From the NCBI GenBank assembly GCA_003586115.2, contig QVOM02000116.1, positions 45,269,024 through 45,333,023 of the forward strand: 64,000 bases of DNA, written 5' to 3'. Each line of letters begins with the position of its first letter. The first letter of the stretch is position 1. Made by a program: the position numbers and the translations under genes. This DNA is from Salvator merianae (lineage: Eukaryota > Chordata > Lepidosauria > Squamata > Teiidae). Positions 1 to 12,195 of the stretch are shown here, one piece after another. The notes beneath the pieces are model-generated. The model ran no database searches. It saw only the letters and a program-made list of their open reading frames with translations, and was not told where the DNA came from.

Positions 1-124
1 ATTCAAGGTGCTAATTTTAATTTCTAAACCTATAGATTTCTTGAGACCCTGATACCTGATAGAACATTGTCTCTGAGCGCGCCTCCCCCGCCCCCCGCTT
101 AGTGGGTAAGAACGAGATACTGAG

Positions 125-205
125 ACATGAATTCTACTGAGACAGGATGCTGGAGTAGATGGGCCGTGGCCTGATCCAGCAGCTCTCCTCTTATGTTCTT
201 ATGCT
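125..205 (+). mobile_element. CR1 LINE 3' tail
   Basis: Short 3' end of a CR1 retrotransposon. It shows the sequence recurring across this window: a 'gacaggatgctgg' block, 'agtagatgggcc', 'ctgatccagcag' and the terminal 'cttatgttcttatg'. Only the last ~80 bp can be recognised, as expected for a 5'-truncated CR1 insertion. No coding part is present. Confidence 0.7.
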
Positions 206-304
206 GGATTTGTTTCAAACCAAAAATATCTGTGTAGCCAGAATCTAGAAAAGTAATTTATACTAATAGTAGTTTCCTGAGTTTGGACAAGATGGAAAAC
301 TGTT

Positions 305-390
305 GTTTTGAATCTGAGTGATTCTGCACTGGTCAGTATATGAGACCAGCAGGCGTACTAGAAGCCTCCTTTCCACAGTGTGGAGTTGCC
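305..390 (+). mobile_element. Half of a palindromic MITE
   Basis: The stretch with 'gattctgcactggtcagta' and 'gagaccagcaggcgtac' resembles the left half of the palindromic element at 18755-18910 (shared 'gattctgcactgg' and 'accagca'). The right half is missing, so this is a truncated copy. Assignment rests only on comparison within the window. Confidence 0.4.
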
Positions 391-880
391 CTATATATCT
401 ACTTTAAATTGTCTTCCCTTTCACTTCAGCTTGCTGTTTCAGTTGGCTCATGAATAGAACATGAAACGATGTTGTTATGTCTGAACTAGGCTGACATACT
501 GAAGTTCTGCAGGCAAATGACCGTGGCAGGGTGATGGTGTAACATCGTTTCTTCATTTGTTTTCTCTACACACATTTGTTTTTGTAGCTCATAGTGATAA
601 CCAGGCCAGGAAGGAAAGCAGAAAGTTAGGTTGGCGTCACACATGGAACAGGATTCAGAACAGTCAGCATGGAACAGGATTCAGAAGCGAGATAACCCCC
701 TCCTGCTCAGTGTCCTCTACTTCGCTGTGCTGTTCAGTCCACTGTGATATCTTCAGTCCATCATGACAGCATGCAGACATGGCCCTACTCATTTTAGCCT
801 GTATCTAAGCCCCTTCACTGCACAGTGAAGATAAATCTCTTTACCCTAGCTTGCTTATCCTTTTTCAGCCACTGTTACCT
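390..880. other. Unassigned sequence with a short direct repeat
   Basis: No gene or recognisable mobile element. The 19-bp string 'catggaacaggattcagaa' occurs twice (642-660 and 668-686), a simple local duplication. The open frame across 557-766 is short and has no recognisable domain. Confidence 0.4.
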
Positions 881-884
881 GTTT

Positions 885-985
885 TAATTAGCTAAATTTT
901 AAATTGTGTTTTTAACATTGCTATTATTGGAACCTGCCTTGACACCTTAGTGCACAGGGCAGGTTAGAAATGCGAATAAAATCCC
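885..985 (+). mobile_element. L2-like LINE 3' end
   Basis: 'gaacctgccttgacacctta...gggcaggttagaaatgcgaataaa' has the form of the L2-type tails in this window: a short run encoding a lost C-terminus, then a 'gggnnggtata/gaaatgcaaataaa' end. Recognition is by the 3' end only. Confidence 0.5.
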
Positions 986-2340
986 ATTGTGAAATGGCAA
1001 TGTTTCCTTTGGGGGCGGGGGGGGGCATTTCATGATTTTCTTATTTTAGGAGTGGGTGGTGGATAGGTGGAAGTAATGTTAGATCCGCTGTTTGTGACAG
1101 GCTTGATGAGGTTATAAAGCTAAATTAAATTCTTTTCTGGTGTATTTTTTCTCCACTTACTCCACAACGCAGTTATTCTTTTCTTCCTGTACATAAAGGA
1201 CTACTTTATAATGTTGACGACGCATCCTGAAGCTGTAGAAAATACTATAGTAATGTAAGTCATTTTAATAGGGGTGTCTGCTAAAAAATGAACGCGAGAG
1301 GGAATGGTTATTGTTTCCATTAACAGAGACACTTTCCATGTGGGGTTTGTTTTTTGTTTTTGTGTGTGTGATTATACTATTAGTCAAATGTACTGCTATT
1401 GTTGCCTTTTGGAAGAGATAAGAATGTCTGCCTGTGAAATTGCTTCTCCATAGATGAGTCAGTGTAAAACGTGGTAAATGTGGGTTTCATTTTGAATGGT
1501 TGTTTGCAAGATTTGAACAGTCCTTGGTGAAATTACTTGCATAGCCATTTGCTCGTAAATGTGCCTTCACTTAAAACAAAGCTGTTTCGGCATTTGTCCT
1601 ACATCTTTACGGAGCTATCATATTGATCTCATTATTATGGTGACTCATCAGAATGGAGCAGGCAGGCAGAGGGTTTTATAGCCCTTGGATGCTGTGAGAG
1701 GAGAAATTTGTTTTGCCTGGCAGACATTGTCACCAAGTATAGGAGCGCTGGGATTATTTTTGCTTCATTTGCTTTTCGTCAAACCTTGCTAACACGTCCC
1801 TTATCCACTTGCGTAATTATCTGGTGCTATAATTTTGTATCAGGTCCAACCCCTGCAAAGGTTTTTAAAGTTTTGCACAGTGGGAAGTAATAAGCAGAAA
1901 GAGTCGTTGGTGTGGAATCGCTGCATTGCTTAAATCCTTGAGGCAGATTTATTGCTGCGGCCATTGATTAAATTGCTTCTTAGCATTTTTCAGGTTGCAC
2001 CATTTTGGGCCCTAGTATCGCCAACAGTTTTAGTACCGACACTATCATTATCATTGCCCTAAAATCTCAGAAGCTCAAAAAATAACATAGCTTGGATTCT
2101 TGCAGGCTTATTTTTGAGTAAAGCTTTTAAAACCGTGACTGGCTTCTTTATGACTTTCCTTCTTTCTTTGGAATACCGTAATGGCAACAGCTTAATAATT
2201 CAACAGTTGATTGAAGCTAATGGTTTTCAGCAAGTCAGTGGCTATGAATCGTGACAGCTACAGACTGTCTCAAAAATCAGGCATTCCTCTGAGAATCAGT
2301 AAGGCCAGGCTGTTGCGCTTTTGACCGCTATATCTGCTTC
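986..2340. other. Repeat-poor block, candidate conserved noncoding DNA
   Basis: About 1.35 kb with no recognised mobile element, unusual in this window. It holds a G-run near 1011-1026 and homeodomain-like AT-rich cores such as 'attgattaaattgc' (about 1965-1980). No long open frame exists. It could be a regulatory element or simply old unique DNA; only alignment to other vertebrates can tell. Confidence 0.3.
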
Positions 2341-2384
2341 CCAGAAGCATATATGGCTACTAAGGTCTGCTATTGCAGGACACA

Positions 2385-2402
2385 CCTGCCCCCCCCCCCG
2401 CA
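2385..2402. repeat. C-rich homopolymer tract
   Basis: A run of about ten C bases after 'cacacctgc', followed by 'gcacacaatc'. Simple low-complexity sequence and prone to length change. Confidence 0.7.
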
Positions 2403-2489
2403 CACAATCTATCTTGCAATGACCTCCCTTGATATCTGCATGAACTGGCTGAGCCTGAAATCTCTTCTCAGCCACTGCAATTTTTTTCC

Positions 2490-2645
2490 AGAGGTTTTTT
2501 TTTTTTTTTTTGGTATTATTGCTATTAATATTGCTTGTTTTATATTTATATTGTGTTTACCTTTTACTTGTTTTTACTTTGTGCTTTGTTAGCCATCTTG
2601 AGCTTCCTAGGAATGGAAAGGTGGGGGTATAAATAATAAATGAAA
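2490..2645 (+). mobile_element. L2-like LINE 3' end
   Basis: A T-rich run (2496-2511), then 'ttgtgctttgttagccatct', 'gaatggaaaggtgggggtat' and 'aaataataaatgaa'. This matches the tail format of the other L2-like copies here (e.g. 15300-15715, 17430-17550, 22610-22735). No coding capacity. Confidence 0.5.
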
Positions 2646-2689
2646 TGACTTTTTTTGTTCTTCTTTTGCACTGGAAGTGGCTTTGGTTG

Positions 2690-3285
2690 TCACATCTCAA
2701 AAATATGGTATATGTATAGCACAACTGGAAAAAAGTTCAAAGGTGGGCAACTAATATGGTAAAGGAGATAGAGGGTTGAAATGGAGAGGGTTTTTAGTCT
2801 GGAAAGGTAGTAAGCGAGAGGGGACATGATAGAGGTATGTAAAATTATGCACAGTGTAGACAAACTAGATGGGTTCTTTACCCCTTCTTAAAACAGCACA
2901 ACTGGAGGCAACTGGTTAAACTATATCTTGGAAGAATCAGGACATGCAGTATGTTACAGTGCAGACATTCCTGTTCTCCACGACAAGATGTTGCTAGCCA
3001 CAAGCTTGAGTGGCTGCAAAAGAGATTCATACAAATTTATGGAGGACACAACTATCATGGGTGATAGCTTTGATAGCTGTGTGACTTCAGGGTTGCATAC
3101 ATAGGAGGCACCATACTTTTTAAGGCCAACTAATGGTAGACTTATGAGCAAGGCAGAGTATAAGCTTATGCCCTACTTGTTGACTTCTCTGTACAATTTG
3201 CCATTGTGAGAACAAGCTGCTAGACTAGATGGGCTAGAGATATGACTCACTAGGACATTTCCTATATTCTTACGTTCCTGCTTTC
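2690..3285 (+). mobile_element. CR1 LINE 3' region (diverged, longer copy)
   Basis: Carries the noncoding 3' CR1 consensus order: 'ttcaaaggtgggcaac', 'gaggggacatgatagaggta', a body around 2860-3060 with 'gagattcatacaaatttatg', then 'ctagactagatgggct' and a degraded terminal 'tattcttacgttc'. Strongly diverged, so an old insertion. No intact ORF. Confidence 0.65.
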
Positions 3286-3289
3286 ATTA

Positions 3290-4185
3290 TCTTCCACATC
3301 TCTATATAAACACATTCCAGTGCATATAATTATAGATGGATTTCTGCTTCAGCAGGTTAAGCTACAGATTGATTTATTGAAGCGTCAGCTTTTAGAATTC
3401 TGTATCTTTCAATACATTTTTGCGGCAAACCGTTGTTTGGGCCAAGTGGTATATCTCTTGCTTTTGATTTACCTTTCCCCATGCTCTTAGGCTAGATGAG
3501 AATCATTGCAGCAGACTTAAAATAGGTATTTTAAATGCAAGCATTTATTGCTTACAAAGCCTGGCTTATTGTTCCAAAAAATATTTACTGTATATTCCCA
3601 TATTCACTTTGTTTTCTTGTAAGGACTGAGTTGGTATAATTCTTTCAGCTTTTGCATTTTTCACAATTCCTTAGTTTTTGCAATCTGATTAATTGTACAA
3701 AAGCTCAACATGTTCTATTTTGTTTTCCACAAAGACTTAAATACAGAGTTTATGTAGGTAATCATATATACTTGTGGTTTGGCCCACTTTCAGTTACTGT
3801 TAAATGCTATTCTTTGATGTTCACATGTGACTGGTATGTTATTATCTGTGAAATCATCATGAAGGAATACAAATAAATCTTGTTCACCTGGTGGTGTTAA
3901 CTGTCAAGTTTCTTCGCTGTTCCTGTTGTTTGAAATTTAAACTCCTGGTGTTCTGCACAGATGCCAAGATGTGTAACCTATTGTTCAGTTTGAAATAGTA
4001 AACCATTTGCCAAAAGGTCAACCTACAGATTTCAACACTATTTAAACTCCATGCAGTAACTTCCTAAAGGAAAGTAAATTTCATGAAGTTGGTCTGGCAC
4101 CATATTTATTCTAACAGTAATGAAAAACAAAATATAAAATGAAAATATTAAAAATAATAAGATAATAAAAATAATAACTGAATAT
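3290..4185. other. Unassigned AT-rich sequence
   Basis: No gene, RNA or mobile element recognised. It ends with an A-rich microsatellite-like stretch of repeated 'aaataataa' (about 4128-4182). Confidence 0.4.
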
Positions 4186-4189
4186 GGGT

Positions 4190-4545
4190 TGGGGAGATGT
4201 TTCCATATTTCAGTCAAAGGCCAGGGTACGTAAATGTGTTTCTAACAGTTTTCTGAATATGTTAACTGAAGGTGCTTGGTGCATCTCAGGGGAGGGACTA
4301 TGCCACAATCTGGGAGCCACCAGTGAGAAGCTCCTATCCTGAGTCCCTGCCCCTTTACTTCTGAGGGAGATGGTATAACCAAGAGGGCCTCTTCTGCAGA
4401 TTTTAATGCATGGTCAGGTTGATATGGGAGAAGGTGTTCCTTTAAATATTTAGGGCCCAAGCCATTTAGAGCCTTGTAAATTAAGGTTGATACCTTGAAT
4501 TGAGTCCGCTACTGACTTGGCAGCCAGTGGTCATCTGGTTAATAA
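4190..4545 (-). mobile_element. Antisense LINE-like interspersed repeat
   Basis: On the minus strand this reads like a LINE internal fragment; on the plus strand it has 'tttagggcccaagccattta', 'gagccttgtaaattaaggtt' and 'cttggcagccagtggtcat', a string I associate with dispersed vertebrate repeats. The open frame at 4242-4460 on the minus strand is probably part of it. The exact LINE family is uncertain. Confidence 0.4.
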
Positions 4546-5128
4546 AATGCAAAAATAATAAGTAGGAATTTTATTTTTGTTTTTTAAATGGCCAGTCAGA
4601 ACATCATAAGTCAAGCTGCAATACAGCTCTTAAGACAAAGTTTGAATTGTAATGCCACATGGTTTCAGTCATATATTTTCTGTAATATAGATCTATATAT
4701 TAGTTACAGCTGCCTGTTCTTTTTTTGGGTGGTGGTGGTGGTTAATTATTAATTCTAGGAATTTCACATTTCCTTTGGGATCCTTGGGGTTCAGACCATG
4801 GAGACTCGGGGATCTTACAAAAATGTGCTGTCAGTTTCCCAGGTTGCATCACAGAAATGATTCACTGGAGCAGACACACGAAACAGTGAAGCTAAAGAAC
4901 TTACAGGGCGCAAGGTTAGATATCAAGGTCACAGTTTACTAATTACACCTTTCACTGCTTATGAACAGAATTGTGACAGTATCACACACAATGCACCAGT
5001 TCTTTGCTAAAGGGAGGAAATTAATTTTGATCCTTTCATCTTTTGTAGTCATTACCTTAATGGGTAGTTTCATGTAGGATCGGTTATGACCTTATTTTCC
5101 CTCCCACTCCATTATTATTACACTATAG

Positions 5129-5215
5129 GGTGGATTTGATTTAAATCAGTCACAGTTTAAATCATGATTTAAATCAGTTCTCTGAAGGACTCAGTTTAAT
5201 AATTTAAATCACTAG
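5129..5215. repeat. Palindromic 'tgatttaaatca' cluster
   Basis: Four copies of 'gatttaaatca(g/c)' or its complement lie within about 90 bp (5136-5211). The 12-mer tgatttaaatca is self-complementary. Related AT-rich 'tgatttaaatttt' pieces occur again at 6848-6900. Probably a remnant of a MITE rich in this motif. Confidence 0.4.
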
Positions 5216-5499
5216 TGTGGAAGACTATTATCATTTTTAGTAGAAGTGTATTACTGTTTTCTAATGGCCTTAATACATATTCAGAGATGGGTTCGTTAGA
5301 AGGTACACACTATGCATTATAAAGCAGTTATTCTAAATTGTTTTCACATTACTTTTTGTCAAAAAAATTGGAGGATAATTTCTTAAATTTAACCCTAAGA
5401 ATTTAACCCAAAATCATTAATTGTGATTTTGTCATATATTAGATCCACTACTATACAGGACTTTATATTGTACTGATATTCTCATCCTTACTATTGTTC

Positions 5500-5675
5500 A
5501 GAGTTTGGTCTTTTTTTCTGTATTTAATTTGTATTTTTATTTTATGTTTAAGCTAATAATGTATTATTTTGTATTGCTACAGTGTATTGTTTTCTGGTTT
5601 TGTTTTAAATCACCTTGAATATTTTACTGTGGAAATGTGTTATATAAATAAATTGAGACGAGATGAGACAAGATG
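5500..5675 (+). mobile_element. L2-like LINE 3' end with pentamer tail
   Basis: 'ttttgttttaaatcaccttg', 'tactgtggaaatgtgttata' and 'taaataaattgagac' give the L2-like end. It is followed by a short run of degenerate 'gagac/gagat/caaga' units (5654-5675). Confidence 0.5.
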
Positions 5676-5764
5676 ATATACTCCGGTTAAGTTTCTTCTT
5701 CTTCATCAACAAACGATAACAAATTTTTAAATGGTTAATTATTTTTTATTTGATTTGACGTAGG

Positions 5765-6400
5765 GTTTTTTTTTTATAGTTTTTTTTTAAATTTATTTAA
5801 TTTTGTAACAGTACAAACAATCAGTCAAAGTATAAATGTAACAAGAAAGTTTCCAAAGAGTATGAACAATAAGACTAATCAGATTATACAATAAAATAAA
5901 AGGAAGAATGAAGTTAACCATTAAAACAACAACAACAAAGTGAAAAAAGCTCATTTCTATGGGAAAAAATTAAGATGAAACAACATAAATTGGCTGGTAT
6001 TGTTAATAATTTCAAATAAGGGCAGAATTAATTAGCAACCATTTCTGAAGGGGTAATGGTTCAGTAGGGTGAAATCTAACAGTTTTATTGTGGTTCTCTA
6101 ATAGGGGAAGCCAGGTAGTATTAAATTTACGAATAGAGTTCCGGCCTTCCATTTGCTGAAGCTGAGCAGAGATGTATTCTGATGTGAGGGTTTGTTTTTT
6201 TTAACAAAATTAAAACAAGCCAGTTCCAGCCAAGTCATGAGAAACTTAAAATATCGGGTGATGCAGTTTACTTTTTCTCTTTTACTCCATTTATGTTTTC
6301 CTTCCTCACTATCTGGGAAAGAAATGCAAGCCTTTTTGCTTTTTCTGTTCCCAAACTGCCTATTAGTTTATAATAAATAGTCCAAGGAAAGAATCAATTC
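5765..6400 (-). mobile_element. L1-like LINE 3' tail, antisense
   Basis: A poly-T start (5765-5790) followed by A-rich 'acagtacaaacaatcagtca'-type text is the reverse complement of an L1-like 3' UTR with its poly-A tail. The same format recurs at 62155-62540. The 120-codon minus-strand frame beyond it (6368-6730) has no domain I recognise. Confidence 0.4.
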
Positions 6401-7079
6401 TTCGCGTAAATTATGAGGTTTGACTAGTTGATATTGGCCTGATTTGCAAAGATCCATCCATCTCCTCTCAGCTGCGACATGACTCCTCCTCCTTACCTTT
6501 GGTTTCTGACTTCCCCTCCTTGCCTTCAGCCTGCACTGTATCACTGCTTGCCTGTCAGGCCACACTGCTGAGGGCTTCCCTGCTGCCACCCAGTCAGCAC
6601 TGTGGCCTACTGCCAGGTGCTTTTGCCTTCTAGGACCACAGGGCTCGGTAGGCTGAACTGCTTGCGTGGGCCACATGACCAGTTGCATTTGCCGTGACAA
6701 GCTGGCTGGTGTTGGGTCTGGTCTGCTCATGAGCTGGTTCTGCTGCTGGCAAGGTTCAGCTCACATTGAACTGGTTCATGCGCATCTCTACATAATTAGA
6801 AGTCTTTGAACAAGGCTCTTTTTAAAAAGTTTTTAAAGAATTTTGAATTCTGATTTAAATTTTAAAAATCTAATTTAAATTTTAAAATTCCAATTTATTT
6901 CTTAATTTTTAAAATTTTTAATATTCATCTATTTTTTCTTCCTCTGTCACACTCAGTGTGTTTCTTAAGGCATTTATCACCTGCTTTTATACTAAGTATT
7001 CCTCAAAGTATATCCAAAATATTTATTTCTCTAATTTATAATTTATATTTCTTTAGTATACTGTTAGCAGAGTATATGT

Positions 7080-9165
7080 AATGAGTTATGTGCTCGTAAC
7101 TGAAACCTTGGAAACTACTAAACCAAGGCTTATGGCATATGCCACCAGGCTGAAGAGATAAACTGAAGAAGTAGAGGCTAAAAGGATGAATACCTTGTTT
7201 TCTAAAGAGCCATCTAAAACGACACTCTCAGTTACAAAGTAGTAGGCTACTTTGTAGTAGAACTGAAACTGAACAATACTGGAAAAACATATGGGATAAA
7301 GAATCCTATCATAATATCAGTGCCCAGTGGTAATAGGCCTGAGAGCAGACCACAGCAATCTCCCAGAGCAAGAACCAGTTACCATCGCAGAAGCACACAT
7401 TCAATAGCAGTTCAAGTATATGAAGAACTGGGCAGCACTAGGCCCAAACATGATACTCACATGGTAGTTAAAGATACTGACAGCACTGCAAGAATGCCTA
7501 GCAGCTCAAATGAATCAATAACTAACAGCCAACTCCCATCCTGACTAGCTAACCCAAGGCGGGATAATACTGATAATCAAAGAGCCAACAAGGGAACAGC
7601 ACCATCCAATGATTGCCCAAAAAGGTGCTTTTTCATAACGTGGAAACTCATATCAAGTCTCACAGCCACCAAGCTGTATGGCAGTACATGAGCACAACTC
7701 AAAAGAGGATTGGAAACAACACCAGAAGCCCAGAGCACCAGCTACTAATAGACAGAGCAGTCACACTGGACTTAAGGTGCAGACACGCCAATCTGAGCAC
7801 AGCATGGATTGACTACTCAATGCAGTACTCGTCGATCCTTGAATGTCTGGCACTTTACAAGTTTAATCAGACACTAAGAATCTTCAGCAAGAATGCAATG
7901 GATAAGTTGAGGACAATACTGGAAGACAATCACTCTGGTGGCCATATGCCAAGGTGGTGCTCTATCCCCATTACTGTTCTGCATAGATCTAAATCTCCTC
8001 ACCCAGATCATCACTCACAGTAGATACAGATACAAGTTCAAGAGTGGAGTCGCCATCAGCCACCTTCTGTATATGGTTGATATTAAGTTATATCTCAAGA
8101 ATGAGCAAGACATTGACTCACTGATCCATCTCACAAGAATCTATAGGGAAGACATTGGGATGTCATTTGGTCTGGAAAAATATAGATGGATGATTATGAG
8201 TAGAGCGTGGATAATAGGAACTGAAGGAATCAAACTACCTGCCTCATAAGAGATATACAAGACGGTTACAAGTGTCTGGAAATTCCACTGTCACATGGAC
8301 ATGATGATGAAGAAGTAGGAAAACTGCAGCAACAAAATACCTTCAGAGGGTAAGACAGATCTTGAAATCCCAGCTCAATGGAAGGAACAAGATCCAAGCT
8401 ATCATTACATATGCTCTGTCAGTTGTCAGTTACCCAGCTGGCATAATAAACTGGCTCAAAGAAGACATAGAAGCTGCTGATGTTAAGACTTGATTACTTC
8501 TCACAAAGCATGGAGGATTCCACCCCAAGTCCAGAGTCAGCAGACTGTACAAAAGGCAAAAAGGAGGAGGGGAGGGTTGGCAACTGTCAAGGCCACTGTC
8601 CTAAATAAAGAAACATCCATTGATGCACCTTTAAAGTGAATACATCTTTAAAATGGCTCCTGTGGTTGAAATAATTAAGAGAGTGCCTCAGAGAACCACA
8701 GTGGAGACACCTTGGCATAAGAAACTCCTCCATAGAATGTATCATTGGCAGCTCATAGTAGTGACTGACTTTGGAAGACTCTATCTGTAGCTGAAAGTAG
8801 CAGGGCTGAGAAACTAATTTTAGGCTGCATCTAGACATTGCTTACTTGTTCTGCTATATTTGGCTACTCTGGTATAAAGCATAGATATTCTGGAATATCC
8901 ATGCTTTATTCCATAGAATATCCAAATATAGTAGAATAAGTAAGTGACATCCAGATGCAGCCTTAGTAGCACAAGAACAAACACTGGGGACCAGATCAAT
9001 TAGATGCAGGGGTCTACCATACCAGGCAGGACCCCAAGTGTAGAATGTACAAAGAGGCCCCTGTGACAGTCCAGCACATAGTAGCTGGGTGCAAGATGCT
9101 GGCAAGAAAAGCATATATGGACCGGCAGAATCAAATTGCATTTACATGTAAGTGATGCAAGGTGA
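7080..9165 (+). mobile_element. Dong/R4-type LINE, decayed ORF
   Basis: Reverse transcriptase of a Dong/R4-clade non-LTR retrotransposon, broken into many frames. Direct translation shows 'QYMSTTQKRIGNNT', 'HQLLIDRAV' and 'AWIDY' (7613-8023), then 'GGALSPLLFCIDLN', 'SHLLYMVDIKLY' and 'DIGMSFGLEKY' (7938-8249), then 'LKSQLNGRNKIQAI', 'YPAGIINWLKED' and 'KHGGFHPKS' (to about 8560), and finally 'MYKEAPVTVQHIVAGCKML' near 9050-9110. The catalytic YMDD is YMVD here, the 'AWIDYkkAYDs' block has lost residues, and stops interrupt it, so it is dead. A MITE splits it at 8823-8962. Confidence 0.85.
8823..8962. mobile_element. 140-bp palindromic MITE inside the Dong/R4 LINE
   Basis: Begins GGCTGCATCTAGAC and ends with its near-complement, CCAGATGCAGCC. 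The interior folds on itself ('gaatatcc' / 'ggaatatcc'). It is flanked by TTA on both sides (8820-8822 and 8963-8965), the 3-bp TWA-type target duplication of PIF/Harbinger transposons. The LINE reading resumes after it as 'VAQEQTLGTRSI', so the insertion is younger than the LINE. It encodes nothing. Confidence 0.8.
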
Positions 9166-11690
9166 GAGGAATTCAGAATAAATGGTTTACCTTAACAGGT
9201 GCGGTGAGTCATTTTTAAAATGTCAATCTAAAAATAGCTACACTGAGAGCAGAAGCCTAGAAAACAAGCAGTTCTGCTATGTCCTCCTATCTTTTTGATC
9301 AGTGATGATGTTCTAATGGATTTTCAATTTCTTCTGAGTCAGCTCTACAGCGCTGCAGGATAGATCTCGCATGATTTGTGCTGTTCTGCTCTGGTTCAGT
9401 AAAGACTGTTCTGTTTCCCTTCTGTTACTCTATCATGTCATTATTCTAAGACTTGTAAGTGCCTGTAAGTTAGGCCATCAGTAAATACTGTTTTTCACTC
9501 CTTCACCCTGTGCTGCATGGTCCCCTTTTATAGATCTCCTGACTTAGTTAGTCCAGATTTGCTCACGTTTTCCATTTTGGATGCAGTGGTCTGAATGTAT
9601 CTGCTTCTGATAGTACATCGTTAGCCTTTAATCCAGTGCAACAGGAACTTATTTGCTTAATTCCTTTTTTTAAAAAATGTGTCCTACTTTCCTACTTCTC
9701 TCTTTAAAAGATTCGAGATGACAGTAAGATTTACGAAGTGAGATAGTTTTGTTTCATTTTTAAACTCATTTATAGAATTCTGATTTAACGGAAAACTTCC
9801 AGGTGAATTAAAGACTAGCAGATTCTTTGCAACTGCATCCACTTCATGGGCCTCTTTTGTGAAAGGGATGCAACATCTGAAGCCCCAAAGATGCTCCTAA
9901 AAGCTGCAAACTGTCAAATAGCATTTTTCTGTATATATTAACAAAGCATTTTACAATTTCATTGGATTTAAAGGAGTTGCAGATTGCTCCGTCAAGTGTC
10001 TCTCCCTCCATGCAGTCTGTGAGGGTTTCCTGTTTTTATAAGGTCTGTGTTCTAGGTTCCTGCCATATTCGGTTCTCAGCAGATGGTAAAAAAAGGAAAC
10101 CATTTGAACAATTTGTCAGATAATCAAGTGCAATCAAGAGGCAATTAAATGTATATGAAGAAAAGATTTTATATAGGACATTTTTTATAGAGAATTAAAG
10201 TGGCCTGCAATTAAATACGTTTCTAAATTCTGAAGTCTTAGAAGAAGAATGAAAAGCAGGCAAGGTAGAAGAATTTTCCGGAACAGGAAGTCACACTTCC
10301 TGGAAACAATTCCAGAACCAAGTCTGTGAAATACTGTATTTTTATCATCATGTGACTAGGATATTTCTCAAATACCTTTTTTCCTTTGAGTGGGGGTAGC
10401 GCTAACAGTAATGCTTTCATTGTAGCAGGTTGTGTGATATTTCTATAAAGATGGCTCATTAGATTCATGAAGAAACCTAGCCTTTATAGAATCCTTAATC
10501 ACTATTTATTTTAATTTATTTATTTTATTTCCCCTTAATTCAAGTGTTACCAGAAAGTTGTACCTGTCTGAAACAAAAAGGTTAGATATGAAAGCTTTTC
10601 TTGTTCAATCTGCGAGTCTAAATGGCATACTTACTGCCTCAGGGATAAATTCATTAGGGTATTGTTTGTGCAAGAATCAACTGAGTGAACAGTATACAAA
10701 AGCCTAATCAGAATTTTTCTAGCATATTGTGCCACATAGACCAGATCTTTCCATTTCTGCTCTTGTGCCCTTAATAGTGTCTGAAATCTGTGAGCTCTTG
10801 TCACAAGCAGAACCCCTCTTGGTTGTAGAACAGGCTGCTTCTGTTCTATTGTGCAAAACTTATAATTAGGGTAGTGATTTAGAAGACCAAGAAAGAGGGA
10901 AGCACTATTTCTTCAGAATCTATTCAAATAGAAGGGATCCAGTCCTCTTTTTAAAATGTTCGCCATTGTCTTAAAAGGTCAGAAAATGAAACTTTTTTTT
11001 CCAGTGGGATTTTTAAAAGACCACAGATTTCACTGGTCAACTGTATTTATGAAGTTTGTGGCAAGGAAACAATTGAATGCTTTTTGACAAAGCATGCACA
11101 AAAATGCAAATAGACATCACATTTTCCCATAACTTGAATTTAATCAGCTGTATTCATGGGCTCAAAGGGGAATATATTTGGGTTCCAGCTTATAAATCAG
11201 CACTTCATTTTTATTCCTTGTATGCTGAACTGCACCCAGATAACATCAGATGGTTTTATTTATACACTGAGCATTCATTTTGCTCCATTTCCCTACATAT
11301 TATATAGCCAATATTTTGCCCATATACAGCTTACGCTAAGAATTGAACAACATCTGCAAACAAAAATGCAATCTGTTATAGCATGTTATAATAGTAACAT
11401 GTTGGAAACTTTATGTACTACATTTATTAACTTGTATCAACATTTTCAGGGAGCTTGGTTCTGGTATCTAAAAGAATCAAATGTTGAAACATTTTTTCCC
11501 CTTCAGTATGGTCTAAGAGTTGGTTGGATCTTTAATTACCCTTCTGTTATATGGTGGAAGTTCTGTTAGCTGTTAAGTTTTGTTTTACTCCCTAGCACCT
11601 ATTTCCTCAAAGTTCCCTTCACATGGGAATATCCTCTGATGATCTGAAATCACTTTCATTTCCTACCTTCTCTGCTTCCTTCTTTATATG
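9166..11690. other. Long unassigned stretch
   Basis: About 2.5 kb without a recognised gene. A 'ggttcagtaaagactgttct' segment near 9395-9420 faintly resembles LTR text but no LTR pair or coding part is visible. The two overlapping open frames at 11077-11307 and 11156-11569 share the same bases in different frames and look like chance. Simple T/A-rich runs lie at 10500-10530. Confidence 0.4.
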
Positions 11691-11704
11691 GTTGTTCCTG
11701 TCTC

Positions 11705-12195
11705 TGGGCCAGTCCACATGGGGGAAATATAGTGTCAGTATAGCGGTGCTATGGTGGGATTGCCACATTATCTGTGGCAACCCCCCTAAAGTTATGCTAT
11801 ATCTCCTCTAAAATGCGTGATAGCCTATTTTGGGAAAACCTGACTCTGATGGCGGGTTTTCCCAAAATTGCTTATCTTATAGCCAGAACTGCCATCATTG
11901 CTCTGGCCAATGCACATGTGTGTGGACCAGGTATTTCATGTTGGTGAAATATCTGGATTTGTGCATCTACTGCCCATATGCATGGGCCAGAAATGTGACT
12001 GCACATGCTCAGTGGTCACGATCATGCACTTCCAGGTATTTCATGCCAGCAAAATAAACTGATGTGTGTATCACTAAAATGCACATAGACAGTGCAACTG
12101 GCTGTGTACACAACAAGCAATAATTCTGGAGGGGCTACACTCCAGAATATCGCTTATTAGCATTATATTTGGCTAGTATCTAGAGCTGGCCTCTG
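11705..12195. mobile_element. Large MITE-like element with internal hairpin
   Basis: Shares 'gggattgccacattatctgt' and 'ggcaaccccc' with the elements at 27777-28100 and 58414-58872. It contains a 13/13 hairpin (TTTTGGGAAAACC at 11828-11840; GGTTTTCCCAAAA at 11855-11867). Outer ends are degraded ('gggccagtccacatg' left, 'gagctggcc' right), so the borders are approximate. Confidence 0.45.

Noticed and set aside
6368..6730. 120-codon minus-strand open frame as a gene
   Set aside because: No start context, domain or splice support; it overlaps the border of an antisense L1-like tail and is rich in Arg/Gln from GC-richer repeat DNA.
9380..9500. Solo LTR
   Set aside because: Only one phrase resembles LTR text; no terminal TG..CA pair, target duplication or second copy could be found.
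11156..11569. 137-codon plus-strand frame
   Set aside because: Overlaps another frame at 11077-11307, has no domain, and residue composition follows local AT content.
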